NCBI RefSeq assembly: GCF_024397895.1
Contig: NZ_CP073346.1
Location: 2,356,001-2,420,000 of the forward strand
Length of the DNA stretch: 64,000 bases
Source of the DNA: Pseudomonas benzenivorans
Lineage (GTDB): Bacteria; Pseudomonadota; Gammaproteobacteria; Pseudomonadales; Pseudomonadaceae
Reading direction: 5' to 3'
Shown here: positions 42,581-51,030 of the stretch, in pieces
Layout of the letters: every line of letters starts with the position of its first letter
Position numbering within the stretch: the stretch's first letter is position 1
Notes under the pieces: generated by a model
Seen by the model: the letters and a program-made list of their open reading frames with translations, nothing else
The model's database searches: none
What the model was told of the DNA's origin: nothing
Position numbers and translations under genes: made by a program

Positions 42581-43987
42581 TTACTTGGCCTGCCAGGCGC
42601 CGCTGCTGATCAGCTTGTCGGTGACCTTGTTCACCGCCCGCTCGGCACGGGCGACGATGTCGTCGACCTCGCCGCGGGTGACCACCAGCGGCGGGGCGAA
42701 GCCGAGGATGTCGCCGTGGGGCATGGCGCGAGCGATCAGGCCCTCTTCCAGGCAGGCGGCGGAAATCTGCGGGCCGACCTTGAGGTTCGGGTCGAAGTGC
42801 TGACGCTTGCTGCGGTCGGCGGAGAACTCCAGGGCCGCCAGCAGGCCGATGCCGCGCGCCTCGCCCACCAACGGGTGGTCGGCGAAGGTTTCCTGCATGC
42901 GCTGCTGCAGGTAGGCGCCGGTGTCACGGGCGTTGCCGGTGAGGTTCTCGCGCTCGATGATGTCCAGGTTGGCGATCGCCGAGGCGATGCCCATGGGGTG
43001 CCCGGAGTAGGTGTAGCCGTGGCCGATGGCGCCGTAGGTGTCGGTGCCCTGCTCCAGCACCTGCCACACGCGCTCGCCGACGATGACCCCGGACAGCGGC
43101 TGGTAGGCCGAGGTCAGGCCCTTGGCCACGGTGATCAGATCCGGCTTCATCTCGTAGTACTGCGAGCCGAAGTCCACGCCCAGGCGACCGAAGCCGCAGA
43201 CCACCTCGTCGGCGATCAGCAGGATGTCGTACTTGTCCAGCACCTTGCGGATTTCGCTCCAGTAGCCCTGCGGCGGCGGCACGATGCCGCCGGTGCCGAG
43301 CACCGGCTCGCCGATCATGGCGGCGACGGTGTCCGGGCCCTCGGCCAGGATCATCTCCTCGAGCTTCTGCGCGCAGTAGCGGGAGAACTCCAGTTCGCTC
43401 ATGCCGTCGTCGGGGCGGCGGTAGTAGACCGGCGCCACGGTGTGCTTGATGCGCTCCAGCGGCAGGTCGAAGTGGGCGTGGAACACCGGCAGGCCGGTCA
43501 TGGAGCCGGAGGCGATGCTCGAGCCGTGGTAGCCGCGGTCGCGGGAGATGACCTTCTTCTTCTCCTTACGGCCGAGGATGTTGTTGTAGTACCAGACCAG
43601 CTTGAGCTGGGTCTCGTTGGCGTCCGATCCGGACATGCCGTAGTAGACCTTGCTCATGCCCTGGCCGGCGAGCCTGACGATGCGCTCGGACAGGGTGGCC
43701 ATGCCCTCGGTGGTGTGGCCGACATAGGTGTGGTAGTAGGCCAGCTGCTTGGCCTGCTCGTAGATCGCCTCGGCCATCTCGGTGCGGCCGTAGCCGATGT
43801 TCACGCAGTACAGGCCGGCGAAGCCGTCGATGAACTCGTTGCCCAGGGAGTCCTGGATGCGGATGCCCTTGGCGCCGGTGACGATGCGCGCCGGGCTCTC
43901 GCCGTGGGCGTGTTGCTTCAGGTGGGTGGAGGCGTGAAAGACGTTCTGGCGGTCGATCTCGATGATCTTCTGGGTGTCGATGGTCAT
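42581..43987 (-). CDS. doeD: L-2,4-diaminobutyrate transaminase
   Basis: 468 aa class III aminotransferase. PLP lysine K289 (LITVAKGLTSAYQPLSG), the Asp that binds the pyridine nitrogen, D260 in DEVVCGFGR, and SGSDANET near 119. By sequence alone it could be a general omega-transaminase; the adjacent doeC and the ectoine genes point to conversion of L-2,4-diaminobutyrate to aspartate semialdehyde. GAGGGC is 7 bases before the ATG; doeC lies 54 bases upstream. Confidence 0.88.
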   Translation of the reverse strand: MTIDTQKIIEIDRQNVFHASTHLKQHAHGESPARIVTGAKGIRIQDSLGNEFIDGFAGLYCVNIGYGRTEMAEAIYEQAKQLAYYHTYVGHTTEGMATLSERIVRLAGQGMSKVYYGMSGSDANETQLKLVWYYNNILGRKEKKKVISRDRGYHGSSIASGSMTGLPVFHAHFDLPLERIKHTVAPVYYRRPDDGMSELEFSRYCAQKLEEMILAEGPDTVAAMIGEPVLGTGGIVPPPQGYWSEIRKVLDKYDILLIADEVVCGFGRLGVDFGSQYYEMKPDLITVAKGLTSAYQPLSGVIVGERVWQVLEQGTDTYGAIGHGYTYSGHPMGIASAIANLDIIERENLTGNARDTGAYLQQRMQETFADHPLVGEARGIGLLAALEFSADRSKRQHFDPNLKVGPQISAACLEEGLIARAMPHGDILGFAPPLVVTRGEVDDIVARAERAVNKVTDKLISSGAWQAK

Positions 43988-44041
43988 GGCAGTGCCCTCG
44001 TTCGATTCGGTTTCAGGTGGCGTTCAGGCGGCTGAGCGCGG

Positions 44042-45514
44042 TTAACTTCCGCTGGCGCTGGGCAGGTTGCCCAGGCAGTAGTACTTGATCTGGCTGTACT
44101 CATCGAGGCCGTGGCGCGAACCCTCGCGGCCGAGGCCGGACTGCTTGACGCCGCCGAAGGGCACGGGCGGGCCGGTCATCTTCACCGAGTTGACGCTGAC
44201 CATGCCGAACTCCAGGCCGCGCAGCAGGCGCCACACCTGGCGCATGTCGTAACCATAGACATAGGCGGCCAGGCCGTACTCGGTGTCGTTGGCCTGGGCG
44301 ATGAGCTGCTCCAGGTCGTCCCAGGCCAGCACGCCGGCCACCGGGGCGAAGTTCTCCTCGCGGTAGACGCGCATGTCCTCGCTCACGTCGGCCAGCAGGG
44401 TCGGCATGAAGAAGTTGCGCCCCGGCGCCTGATCCTGCTCGCCGACCAGCAGCCGCGCACCCTTGGCGACGGCGTCGTCCACCAGCTCCTGGGCCTTGGC
44501 CACCGCCTTGGCGTTGATCAGCGGGCCCTGGCTGACCCCGCGGACCAGGCCGTTGCCCACCGTCAGCTCGCCCATGCGCCGGGCGAAGGCGGCGAGGAAG
44601 GGCTCATACAGCGAGCGATGGACGAAGATGCGGTTGGCCGCCAGGCAGTCCTGGCCGGTGGTCTGGAACTTGGCGTCGATCGCCGCCTGGGCGGCCTGCT
44701 CCACGTCCATGTCCGGCAGCACGATGAAGGGCGCATTGCCGCCCAGCTCCATCGAGCACTTCTTCACCGTGGCCGCGGCCTGCTGCAGGAGCAGGCGACC
44801 GACCCGGGTCGAGCCGGTGAAGGACAGCGCCTTGACCTTGTCGCTGGCGCAGAGCACCTGGGAGACCATCTCCGGCTCACCGGTGATGACGTTGAACACC
44901 CCGGCGGGGAAGCCGGCGCGCTCGGCCAGCTCGGCCAGGGCCAGGGCGGAGAACGGCGTCTCGCCGGCCGGCTTGACCAGCACGGTGCAGCCCACGGCCA
45001 GGGCCGCGGCGGCCTTGCGGGTGATCATCGCGCAGGGGAAGTTCCACGGCGTGATCAGGGCGGCGACGCCGATCGGCTCGCGCACGCTGCCCAGCTGGGC
45101 ATTGCGGATATGGCTGGGGATGGTCTCGCCGTAGGCGCGGCGCGCCTCCTCGGCGAACCAGCGGATAAAGGAGGCGGCGTAATCGATCTCGCCACGGGCC
45201 TCGTCCAGCGGCTTGCCCTGCTCCAGGGTCATCAGGCGGGCGAGGTCTTCCTTGTTCTCCAGCAGCAGGTCGTGCCACTTGCCGAGGATGGCACCACGCT
45301 CGTCCACCGAGCGGGCGCGCCAGGCCGGGAAGGCGGCGTCGGCGGCATCGATGGCGGCGCCGACCTGGTCCTGGTCGAGCAGGGTGCAGCGGCCGATGGT
45401 TTCTTCGCTGGCGGGATCGATGACCGCTTCGTCGCGGCCTTCGTTGCCGGCGACCCACTTGCCGTTGATATAGGCCAGCTGGCGAACCAGGCGCGGATCT
45501 TTGAGTGTGTGCAT
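44042..45514 (-). CDS. doeC: Aspartate semialdehyde dehydrogenase of ectoine breakdown (SSDH family)
   Basis: 490 aa NAD(P) aldehyde dehydrogenase. General base E256 (SMELGGNAPF) and catalytic C290 (GQDCLAANR), with the cofactor region PWNFP near 156 and FTGSTRVG near 232. It looks like succinate semialdehyde dehydrogenase; in ectoine clusters this protein (DoeC/Ssd) oxidises aspartate semialdehyde to aspartate. The ATG at 45514 with GAGGGGAC upstream was chosen; the longer open frame is Arg/Pro rich and has no family match. First gene of the minus-strand unit. Confidence 0.88.
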   Translation of the reverse strand: MHTLKDPRLVRQLAYINGKWVAGNEGRDEAVIDPASEETIGRCTLLDQDQVGAAIDAADAAFPAWRARSVDERGAILGKWHDLLLENKEDLARLMTLEQGKPLDEARGEIDYAASFIRWFAEEARRAYGETIPSHIRNAQLGSVREPIGVAALITPWNFPCAMITRKAAAALAVGCTVLVKPAGETPFSALALAELAERAGFPAGVFNVITGEPEMVSQVLCASDKVKALSFTGSTRVGRLLLQQAAATVKKCSMELGGNAPFIVLPDMDVEQAAQAAIDAKFQTTGQDCLAANRIFVHRSLYEPFLAAFARRMGELTVGNGLVRGVSQGPLINAKAVAKAQELVDDAVAKGARLLVGEQDQAPGRNFFMPTLLADVSEDMRVYREENFAPVAGVLAWDDLEQLIAQANDTEYGLAAYVYGYDMRQVWRLLRGLEFGMVSVNSVKMTGPPVPFGGVKQSGLGREGSRHGLDEYSQIKYYCLGNLPSASGS

Positions 45515-45934
45515 GGACGGCGTCCCCTCTACAGGCCCTGGCGCATCGGTGTCGCGTGGCAGGGCGTGGTACGTGTTTACGGCTTCCACTTTAGGGGGGA
45601 TGGGCGAAGGATTTTTTCTCTTGGCCGGCCCTCGGCACCTGGTTTTTTTTCTTTGCGCGGCCCTTTGCGCGGTTTTTTTCGGCAGTGACGAAATTGGCTG
45701 GATCGGGGCGCAGATTGGCTGGAACGCCGTGCCCACGCCGGCGGCGGGCCGGGATCGGGACTTTCGGCGACGCCCTCGGGCATGCAGCGGTCGCTTTGCC
45801 TGGTCAGGATGGTTGCGCCATCGGCCAAGCCAGGCGCGGCCGACGGCGAGACGTCACTCCAACAAGAAAATCACCGTCGAGCCCGGCGATGGGCTGCGCA
45901 CAGCCCGCTCCGGCTCGCGGCACATGAGGGCTCT
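45515..45934. other. 420-base divergent control region, doeC / BCCT-like gene
   Basis: No gene seen. It holds three T runs of 6-8 bases (near 45612, 45645 and 45672), a short direct repeat TTTGCGCGG around 45653-45674, and a 10-base direct repeat ATTGGCTGGA at 45693-45702 and 45714-45723. Promoters for both flanking genes should lie here; I cannot place a convincing -10/-35 pair. Open frames across it lack coding character. Confidence 0.6.
45693..45723. repeat. Direct repeat ATTGGCTGGA, 21-base period
   Basis: Two exact 10-base copies start 21 bases apart, two helical turns, so both faces align on the same side of DNA. It may be an operator for EnuR (MocR proteins favour direct repeats) or DoeX. 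Confidence 0.4.
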
Positions 45935-47077
45935 ATGAATCTGATTTTATCGGCGGCGATCATCGCCTTGCTGGCGGCCACCCTGCTGGTCCTGGTCCGC
46001 TGGGGCAACCTGCGTTGCACCGGACCGGAACCGGTGGGCCTGTTCACCTTCCTCGCCATCCTCTTCACCTCCGGCCTGGACATGGGCCTGATCATCTTCC
46101 CGCTGACCGAGTTCCCCACCTACGCCGAAGAGGCCCAGTACCAGTTCTCCAACCCCCTGGCGGTGGAGTTCGGCTTCTGGGGCTTTCTGATCTGGGCCTT
46201 CTATTTCATCACCACCTTCTACTTCTGCGTGGTCGAGCCGCGGGTCAAGCTGTTCGAACTGCGGCCGGTGAAGCTGATCAACAACCTGGTGATCATCTCC
46301 ACCTGCGCCTTCACCGCTTACCTGTTCCTGGTCAACATCGCCTGGTACGCGCCCGAGCTGGGCGACGGCCTGGCCTACCTGGTGGTGGTGGGCATCATCC
46401 TGGCGGCGGTCTATTCCAGCACCGACATCCGCTACCTGAAGATCCTCAGCGTCGGCTCGACCTGGCTGTTCTTCGCCCTGATCCTCGGCATGTGGTGGGC
46501 GGCGGATCTCGGCCTGGGCTACTTCGGCGAGGCGGCGGCGAAGATCGGCAGCGGCTACTTCGCCCAGTTGCCCGGCTTCATCCTGCCCCTGGGCGACTAC
46601 CACGCCTTCTACCTGTTCTGGTGGTTCGCCTGGAGCGTGATGATCGGCCAGTTCGTCTCGCGCTTCGTCGGCGGCCTGCGCACCTGGCAGCTGCTGCTGG
46701 CCCTGCTGGTGATCCCGTCGATTCCCCTGGCGATCTGGTTCTCCGTGCTCTACGGCTACTTCGACCTGGGGCTGGAGGTCAGTCAGTTCTGGAAGCTGGC
46801 CATGCTCGGCGTCGGGGTTATCTTCGTGATCAACTCGGTCGACTCGCTGGTGCGCCTGTACACCGACAACCTCGGCATCACCGTGGCGAAGCTCGGCCAT
46901 GGCCGCTTCATCGCCCTGAACGTCGGCCTGCTGACGACCCTGGTGCTGCTGTTCAAGTTCACCCCGTTCGAGATCCAGTGGGTGGGCCTGGTGGTGATCG
47001 GCCTCTACGCCGTGACCCTGGTGCTGCTCATGGCGCGCCACCGCACGGCCCTGCAGGGCATCGGCGCCAGCCGCTAA
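45935..47077 (+). CDS. Short, divergent BCCT-like membrane transporter
   Basis: 380 aa, about 11 hydrophobic segments. Two stretches resemble betaine/choline/carnitine transporters: LFTSGLDMGLIIFPLTEF (about 41-58) matches the BCCT glycine-rich FSAGMGIGLMFWGVAEP region, and HAFYLFWWFAWSVMIGQFVSRFVGG (about 227-251) matches the WWxxWxPFVGxFxARxxRG tryptophan-rich helix. Typical BCCT proteins exceed 500 aa; this one lacks the long termini and departs from the glycine motif. GAGGG precedes the ATG at 45935. It is divergent from doeC, inside the ectoine island, so a compatible-solute or related cargo is likely but unproven. Confidence 0.65.
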   Translation: MNLILSAAIIALLAATLLVLVRWGNLRCTGPEPVGLFTFLAILFTSGLDMGLIIFPLTEFPTYAEEAQYQFSNPLAVEFGFWGFLIWAFYFITTFYFCVVEPRVKLFELRPVKLINNLVIISTCAFTAYLFLVNIAWYAPELGDGLAYLVVVGIILAAVYSSTDIRYLKILSVGSTWLFFALILGMWWAADLGLGYFGEAAAKIGSGYFAQLPGFILPLGDYHAFYLFWWFAWSVMIGQFVSRFVGGLRTWQLLLALLVIPSIPLAIWFSVLYGYFDLGLEVSQFWKLAMLGVGVIFVINSVDSLVRLYTDNLGITVAKLGHGRFIALNVGLLTTLVLLFKFTPFEIQWVGLVVIGLYAVTLVLLMARHRTALQGIGASR

Positions 47078-47113
47078 GCGCAGCGGGCCGCTGGCCGGCC
47101 CGCCTTGCCGTGG

Positions 47114-47593
47114 CTAGTCGGCGTCGCCGCCGTCCAGCTCCAGCGGCGGCTCGACGTGCTTGATGGTCTTGGTGACGATGTAGGTGAAGTAGCGCTCGAT
47201 GCCCAGGTCGGCCATCAGCCAGCGATCGACCAGGCGCTGGTACTGGTCGATGTCCTGGGCCATGACCTTGACGATGTAGTCGACGCCGCCGCCCGTGGCG
47301 TAGCACTCGGTGACCTGGGGGCATTCCTGCATGGCCTTCTCGAAACGCGCGAAGGCCTCGCGGTTGTGCTGCTTGAGGGTGATCTCGATCAGCACCGCGG
47401 CGCGCTTGAGCAGCACCTCGGTGTTCAGCTGGGCGCCGTAGCCGCGGATGATGCCGGCCTCCTCCAGGCGCTTGACCCGTTCCCAGCAGGGGCTGACCGA
47501 CAGGTTGATGGCCTCGGCCAGGCTGGATTTGGTGATGCGCCCGTTGTGCTGGAGGATGCGCAGAATCTTCAGGTCGTAACTGTCCAGACGCAT
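47114..47593 (-). CDS. doeX: Lrp/AsnC-type regulator of ectoine catabolism
   Basis: 159 aa. N-terminal helix-turn-helix (about 5-55, LDSYDLKILRILQHNGRITKSSLAEAINLS) and a C-terminal RAM/ACT-like ligand domain with GGGVDYIVKVMAQD. DoeX/AsnC regulators of ectoine clusters respond to pathway amines such as L-2,4-diaminobutyrate. The ATG at 47593 with CGGAG upstream gives the standard start MRLDSYDLK. It lies 89 bases after uehA, past a strong hairpin. Confidence 0.88.
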   Translation of the reverse strand: MRLDSYDLKILRILQHNGRITKSSLAEAINLSVSPCWERVKRLEEAGIIRGYGAQLNTEVLLKRAAVLIEITLKQHNREAFARFEKAMQECPQVTECYATGGGVDYIVKVMAQDIDQYQRLVDRWLMADLGIERYFTYIVTKTIKHVEPPLELDGGDAD

Positions 47594-47638
47594 AGAACCG
47601 CTCCGGCGCGGGACTGGCCCGCGCACCAGATGTGACAA

Positions 47639-47663
47639 AGCCGGCGGGGCAACCCCGCCGGCT
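47639..47663 (-). terminator. Hairpin between uehA and doeX, possible attenuator
   Basis: AGCCGGCGGGG pairs with CCCCGCCGGCT (10-11 base stem, 3-base loop). Read in the uehA direction it is followed only by TTTG, so termination may be partial and let some transcripts reach doeX. Confidence 0.6.
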
Positions 47664-47682
47664 CACGCATGACGCTCGCCGC

Positions 47683-48711
47683 TTAGTACTTCTGTTCCAG
47701 CTTGGCGATCTCGGCTTCCAGCGACTCGAGAGCGGTGCCGGCTTCCGGACCGGCCAGCTCCACCAGCTTGTCACGCAGCGGCTCGCTGGCCTTGCGGAAG
47801 GCGGCCTGCTCTTCCTCGGTCAGGTGCACCACCTGGATCCCCGGCTTGGCCTTCTGGATCTTCTCCAGACGCTCCTGGTTGTACTTGGCCTGGGTGTCGA
47901 AGATATAGGGCGCCAGCTCGTCCACGGTCTCGTCGATGATCTTGCGCTGCTCGGCCGGCAGGCCCTGGTACCAGGACTCGCTGGACAGCACCGCGACGGT
48001 GAACTGCTGATGGCCGGACCAGGTCAGCACGTCGGTGACCTCGTAGAACTTCATCTCCTCGATGGCGAAGATCGGGTTCTCCTGGCCGTCGATCATCTTC
48101 AGCTGCAGGGCACCGTACACCTCGGAATACGGCAGCGGAGTGGGCACCGCGCCGAACGACTTGTAGGTTTCCACCAGCATCGGCGAGGCCATCACGCGCA
48201 TCTTCACGTTGTTGAAGTCGGCCGGCTTGCGCACCACCTTGTTGGTGGTCCAGACCATCTCGCCTTCCGGGTACATGCTCAGCAGACGCAGGTTGCGGGT
48301 CTTCAGCTTGTCGGCCATCGGTCCATAGATGGTCGGGCTCTCGGTCAGCAGCTCCTGGTTGACCTTGTTGTTCTGCGACAGCAGGTAGGGCATGGAGAAC
48401 ACCTGCATCGACGGCGCGGTGGAGCCGAGGATGCCGGTGGAGCCGTGGGTGAACTGCAGCACGCCGTTGGCCACCAGCTCGGTAAGGTCTTCCGACTCGC
48501 CCAGGGCGCCGTACGGGTAGACGGTGACGGTGATGTCGCCGCCGCTCTTCTCTTCCACCAGCTGCTTGAACTTCTGCGCATAGGCGTCCTGCACGCTGCC
48601 GCTGATCTCTTCCAGGGCGAACTTCCATTCGTCCGCCACCGCCTGGCCCGCCAGGGCCAGGCCCATTGCCGCGGCCAGGGCCGCCTTCTTCAGGGTACTG
48701 AATTTGCTCAT
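47683..48711 (-). CDS. uehA: TRAP transporter solute-binding protein for ectoine
   Basis: 342 aa DctP-type periplasmic receptor. Signal peptide about 1-26 (AALAAAMGLALAGQAVA), then WKFALEEISGSVQDAYAQKFKQLVEEKSGGDITVTVYPYGALGE, and the ligand-anchoring Arg region VKMRVMASPMLVETYKSFGAVPTPLPYSEVYGALQ. UehA binds ectoine and hydroxyectoine with high affinity in other bacteria. Unusually, its permease genes uehBC are 4 kb away on the other strand. It lies 56 bases after doeB. CGGAG is about 8 bases before the ATG and AACAACAA precedes that. Confidence 0.87.
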   Translation of the reverse strand: MSKFSTLKKAALAAAMGLALAGQAVADEWKFALEEISGSVQDAYAQKFKQLVEEKSGGDITVTVYPYGALGESEDLTELVANGVLQFTHGSTGILGSTAPSMQVFSMPYLLSQNNKVNQELLTESPTIYGPMADKLKTRNLRLLSMYPEGEMVWTTNKVVRKPADFNNVKMRVMASPMLVETYKSFGAVPTPLPYSEVYGALQLKMIDGQENPIFAIEEMKFYEVTDVLTWSGHQQFTVAVLSSESWYQGLPAEQRKIIDETVDELAPYIFDTQAKYNQERLEKIQKAKPGIQVVHLTEEEQAAFRKASEPLRDKLVELAGPEAGTALESLEAEIAKLEQKY

Positions 48712-48725
48712 GGTGAAGTCTCCGC

Positions 48726-48733
48726 TTGTTGTT
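48726..48733 (-). promoter_or_regulatory. Candidate Crc/Hfq CA motif in the uehA leader
   Basis: AACAACAA on the minus strand fits AAnAAnAA, starts 15 bases before the uehA ATG and touches the ribosome site. The spacing equals that of the motif before glcA. Confidence 0.55.
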
Positions 48734-48767
48734 ATGTTCCAGAATGTTCGACTGAGCCTGCTTGCCT

Positions 48768-49841
48768 TCAGCCGTCGATTACGTCGGCGATCACCGCCAG
48801 GGTGTCGCCTATGTCCACCAACGCCGGGAAGCGCCGTGCCACCAGCATGCCGTCACGCTCGGCGCGGTACTCCACCGCCGGCGTGCCAGTGCGCTCGAAG
48901 GCATGCACCCGCGCCACCAGGTCGCCGCGCCGCACCCGATCACCCAGGCTGAGGGCGAGCTCGAGAATGCCGCGGTGCACGCTCTGCACGTAGCAGCTGG
49001 CGTCGGGCATATCCAGCTGCAGCGCCGGCTCGTCCGCCAGTTCCAGTTCGCCTTCGATGATCCCGGCGAACTTGAGGAAGTTGCGCACGCCGCGATCGGC
49101 CAGGGCCATGGTCTGCGGCGTGCTGGTGCCGCCGCCGCGCAGCTCGGTGGTGACGAACACCTTGCCCTGGGCTTCCACGGCGGTGTCGTACAGCGAGGCC
49201 GCATCCAGCTCGAAGAGGATCATGCTGGCGGCGGTGCCGAACAGCCGGGCGCCCTCGATGCACTTGGCTTCCTGCTCCGGGTCGGGCAGCCGATGGGCCG
49301 CGGCGAAGGGCAGGATGTCCAGGGTCTTGCCGCCGGAGTGGATATCCAAAGCGTAGTCACACAGCGGGATCAGGTAGCGCTGGAAGTAGTCGGCGATGCG
49401 CTCGGTCATCCCGCCATGGGGATTGCCCGGGAAGGAGCGGTTCATGTTGCCCTTGTCGATCGGCGAGGTGCGGCTGCCATTCTGCACCGCCGGGTAGTTC
49501 ATCGCCGGGACGATGATCACCCGGCCCTGGACCTCCTCGGCCCGCAGCTCACCGGCCAGCTTGAGCAGGGCGGTGATGCCCTCGTACTCGTCGCCGTGGT
49601 TGCCGCCGGTGAGCAGCGCGGTCGGGCCGGCGCCGTTCTTCACCACGGTGATGGGGATCATGATGCAGCCCCAGGCCGACTGGTCGTGGGAGTACGGCAA
49701 CTTGAGGAAGCCGTGCTGCACACCGTCGCGCTCGAAGTCGACGGTGCTGCTGATGGTGCTTTCGCCGACCTCGGCGATGGTCGAGAGACTGGTCGCCTGG
49801 AGGTCGGATTCGGGGGAAATATTCATTTCTGCTGCGCTCAT
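48768..49841 (-). CDS. doeB: N-alpha-acetyl-L-2,4-diaminobutyrate deacetylase
   Basis: 357 aa zinc deacylase of the succinylglutamate desuccinylase/aspartoacylase family (also named EutE). Zinc ligands fit NHGDE (about 82-86) and the later H in DIHSGGKT; the catalytic Glu is probably in TTELRGGG. It removes acetate from the ring-opening product of DoeA to give L-2,4-diaminobutyrate. It starts 1 base past the doeA stop, with AAGG inside doeA, so the two enzymes are translationally coupled. An in-frame ATG 5 codons later is an alternative start. Confidence 0.9.
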   Translation of the reverse strand: MSAAEMNISPESDLQATSLSTIAEVGESTISSTVDFERDGVQHGFLKLPYSHDQSAWGCIMIPITVVKNGAGPTALLTGGNHGDEYEGITALLKLAGELRAEEVQGRVIIVPAMNYPAVQNGSRTSPIDKGNMNRSFPGNPHGGMTERIADYFQRYLIPLCDYALDIHSGGKTLDILPFAAAHRLPDPEQEAKCIEGARLFGTAASMILFELDAASLYDTAVEAQGKVFVTTELRGGGTSTPQTMALADRGVRNFLKFAGIIEGELELADEPALQLDMPDASCYVQSVHRGILELALSLGDRVRRGDLVARVHAFERTGTPAVEYRAERDGMLVARRFPALVDIGDTLAVIADVIDG

Positions 49842-49842
49842 C

Positions 49843-51030
49843 TCAGGCCTTCACGAACAGTTCACGCGGGTAGTCGCAAAGGGTTTCCACACCGCTGTCG
49901 GTGATCAGGATGCTTTCGGTGGTCTCCAGCCCCCAGTCGTCCAGCCACAGGCCCGGCATGAAGTGGAAGGTCATGCCCGGCTGCAACACCGTGGTGTCGC
50001 TCTCGCGCAAGCTCATGGTGCGCTCGCCCCAATCCGGCGGATAGCTCAGACCGATGGGGTAGCCGCAGCGGTTGTCGCCGCGGTCATAGCCATAGCGGCG
50101 CAGGGTGCTGTTCAGTTCGCGGGCGATGTCGCCGCAGGTGTTGCCCGGCTTGGCCATCGCCAGACCGGCCTCGAGGCCGGCGTTGATCGCCTCCTCGGCC
50201 TTGCGGAACGCCGCCGAGGGCTCGCCCAGGTAGACGGTGCGCGACAGCGGGCAGTGGTAGCGCTTGTGGCAGCCGGCGATCTCGAAGAAGGTGCCTTCGC
50301 CCTTCTTGAACGGGCGGTCGTCCCAGGTCAGGTGCGGCGCCGAGGCGTCCTTGCCCGAGGGCAGCATGGGCACGATGGCCGGGTAGTCGCCGAACTTGCC
50401 GTCGTGGCCGACGCAGGCCACCCGGTAGATCTCGCCGACCAGCACGTTCTTCGGCAGGCCCGGCTCGATCATCTCGACGATAGCCCGGTGCATGTTCTCG
50501 ACGATGCGGGCGGCGACGCGCATGTACTCGACTTCCTGCGCCGACTTGATCGCCCGGCACCAGTTGACCAGGCCGGTAGCGTCCACCAGCTGGGCCTGGG
50601 GCAAGCCGCGCAGCAGCGCCTGGTGCGAGGTGGCGCTGTAGTAGTAGTTGTCCATCTCCACGCCGATGACGCCGGCGGTCCAGCCACGGGCCGGCAGCAC
50701 CTGCTCGCACAGGTAGTCGAGGGCATGGTGCGGCGGGTTCATCACATAGCGGTCGCTGTAGGAGGCGATATCCTCCTCCGGCAGGTAGACGGTGCGCCGC
50801 GCGCCGTTGGCGTCGATGCCGCGGCCGTACCACAGCGGGTTGCCGCTCTGGCCGACCACCACGCACTGCGGTGTATAGAAGGACCAACCGTCATAGCCGG
50901 TGAGCCAGGCCATGTTCGACGGGTCGTGGACGATCAGCGTGGCGATCCCCCGCTCGGCCATGGCGGCACGCACCTTGGCCAGTCGCTGGGCGTACTCTTC
51001 ACGGCTGAAATTCAACGCGATTTCACTCAT
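49843..51030 (-). CDS. doeA: Ectoine hydrolase
   Basis: 395 aa of the M24 peptidase/creatinase (pita-bread) fold; also named EutD. An N-terminal creatinase-like domain (about 10-165) and C-terminal catalytic domain with GTFFEIAGCHKRYHCPLSRTVYLG and METTESILITDSG-like ends (here LETTESILITDSGVE). It opens the ectoine ring, giving N-alpha-acetyl-L-2,4-diaminobutyrate, the inducer sensed by EnuR. First gene of the doeA-doeB-uehA unit, divergent from enuR. Confidence 0.92.
   Translation of the reverse strand: MSEIALNFSREEYAQRLAKVRAAMAERGIATLIVHDPSNMAWLTGYDGWSFYTPQCVVVGQSGNPLWYGRGIDANGARRTVYLPEEDIASYSDRYVMNPPHHALDYLCEQVLPARGWTAGVIGVEMDNYYYSATSHQALLRGLPQAQLVDATGLVNWCRAIKSAQEVEYMRVAARIVENMHRAIVEMIEPGLPKNVLVGEIYRVACVGHDGKFGDYPAIVPMLPSGKDASAPHLTWDDRPFKKGEGTFFEIAGCHKRYHCPLSRTVYLGEPSAAFRKAEEAINAGLEAGLAMAKPGNTCGDIARELNSTLRRYGYDRGDNRCGYPIGLSYPPDWGERTMSLRESDTTVLQPGMTFHFMPGLWLDDWGLETTESILITDSGVETLCDYPRELFVKA

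Noticed and set aside
44042..45514. GABA catabolism (gabD/gabT) as the meaning of the dehydrogenase and aminotransferase pair
   Set aside because: Sequence alone allows it, but the pair lies beside doeA, doeB, eutABC and enuR, which fits DoeC/DoeD better. Substrate tests would be decisive.
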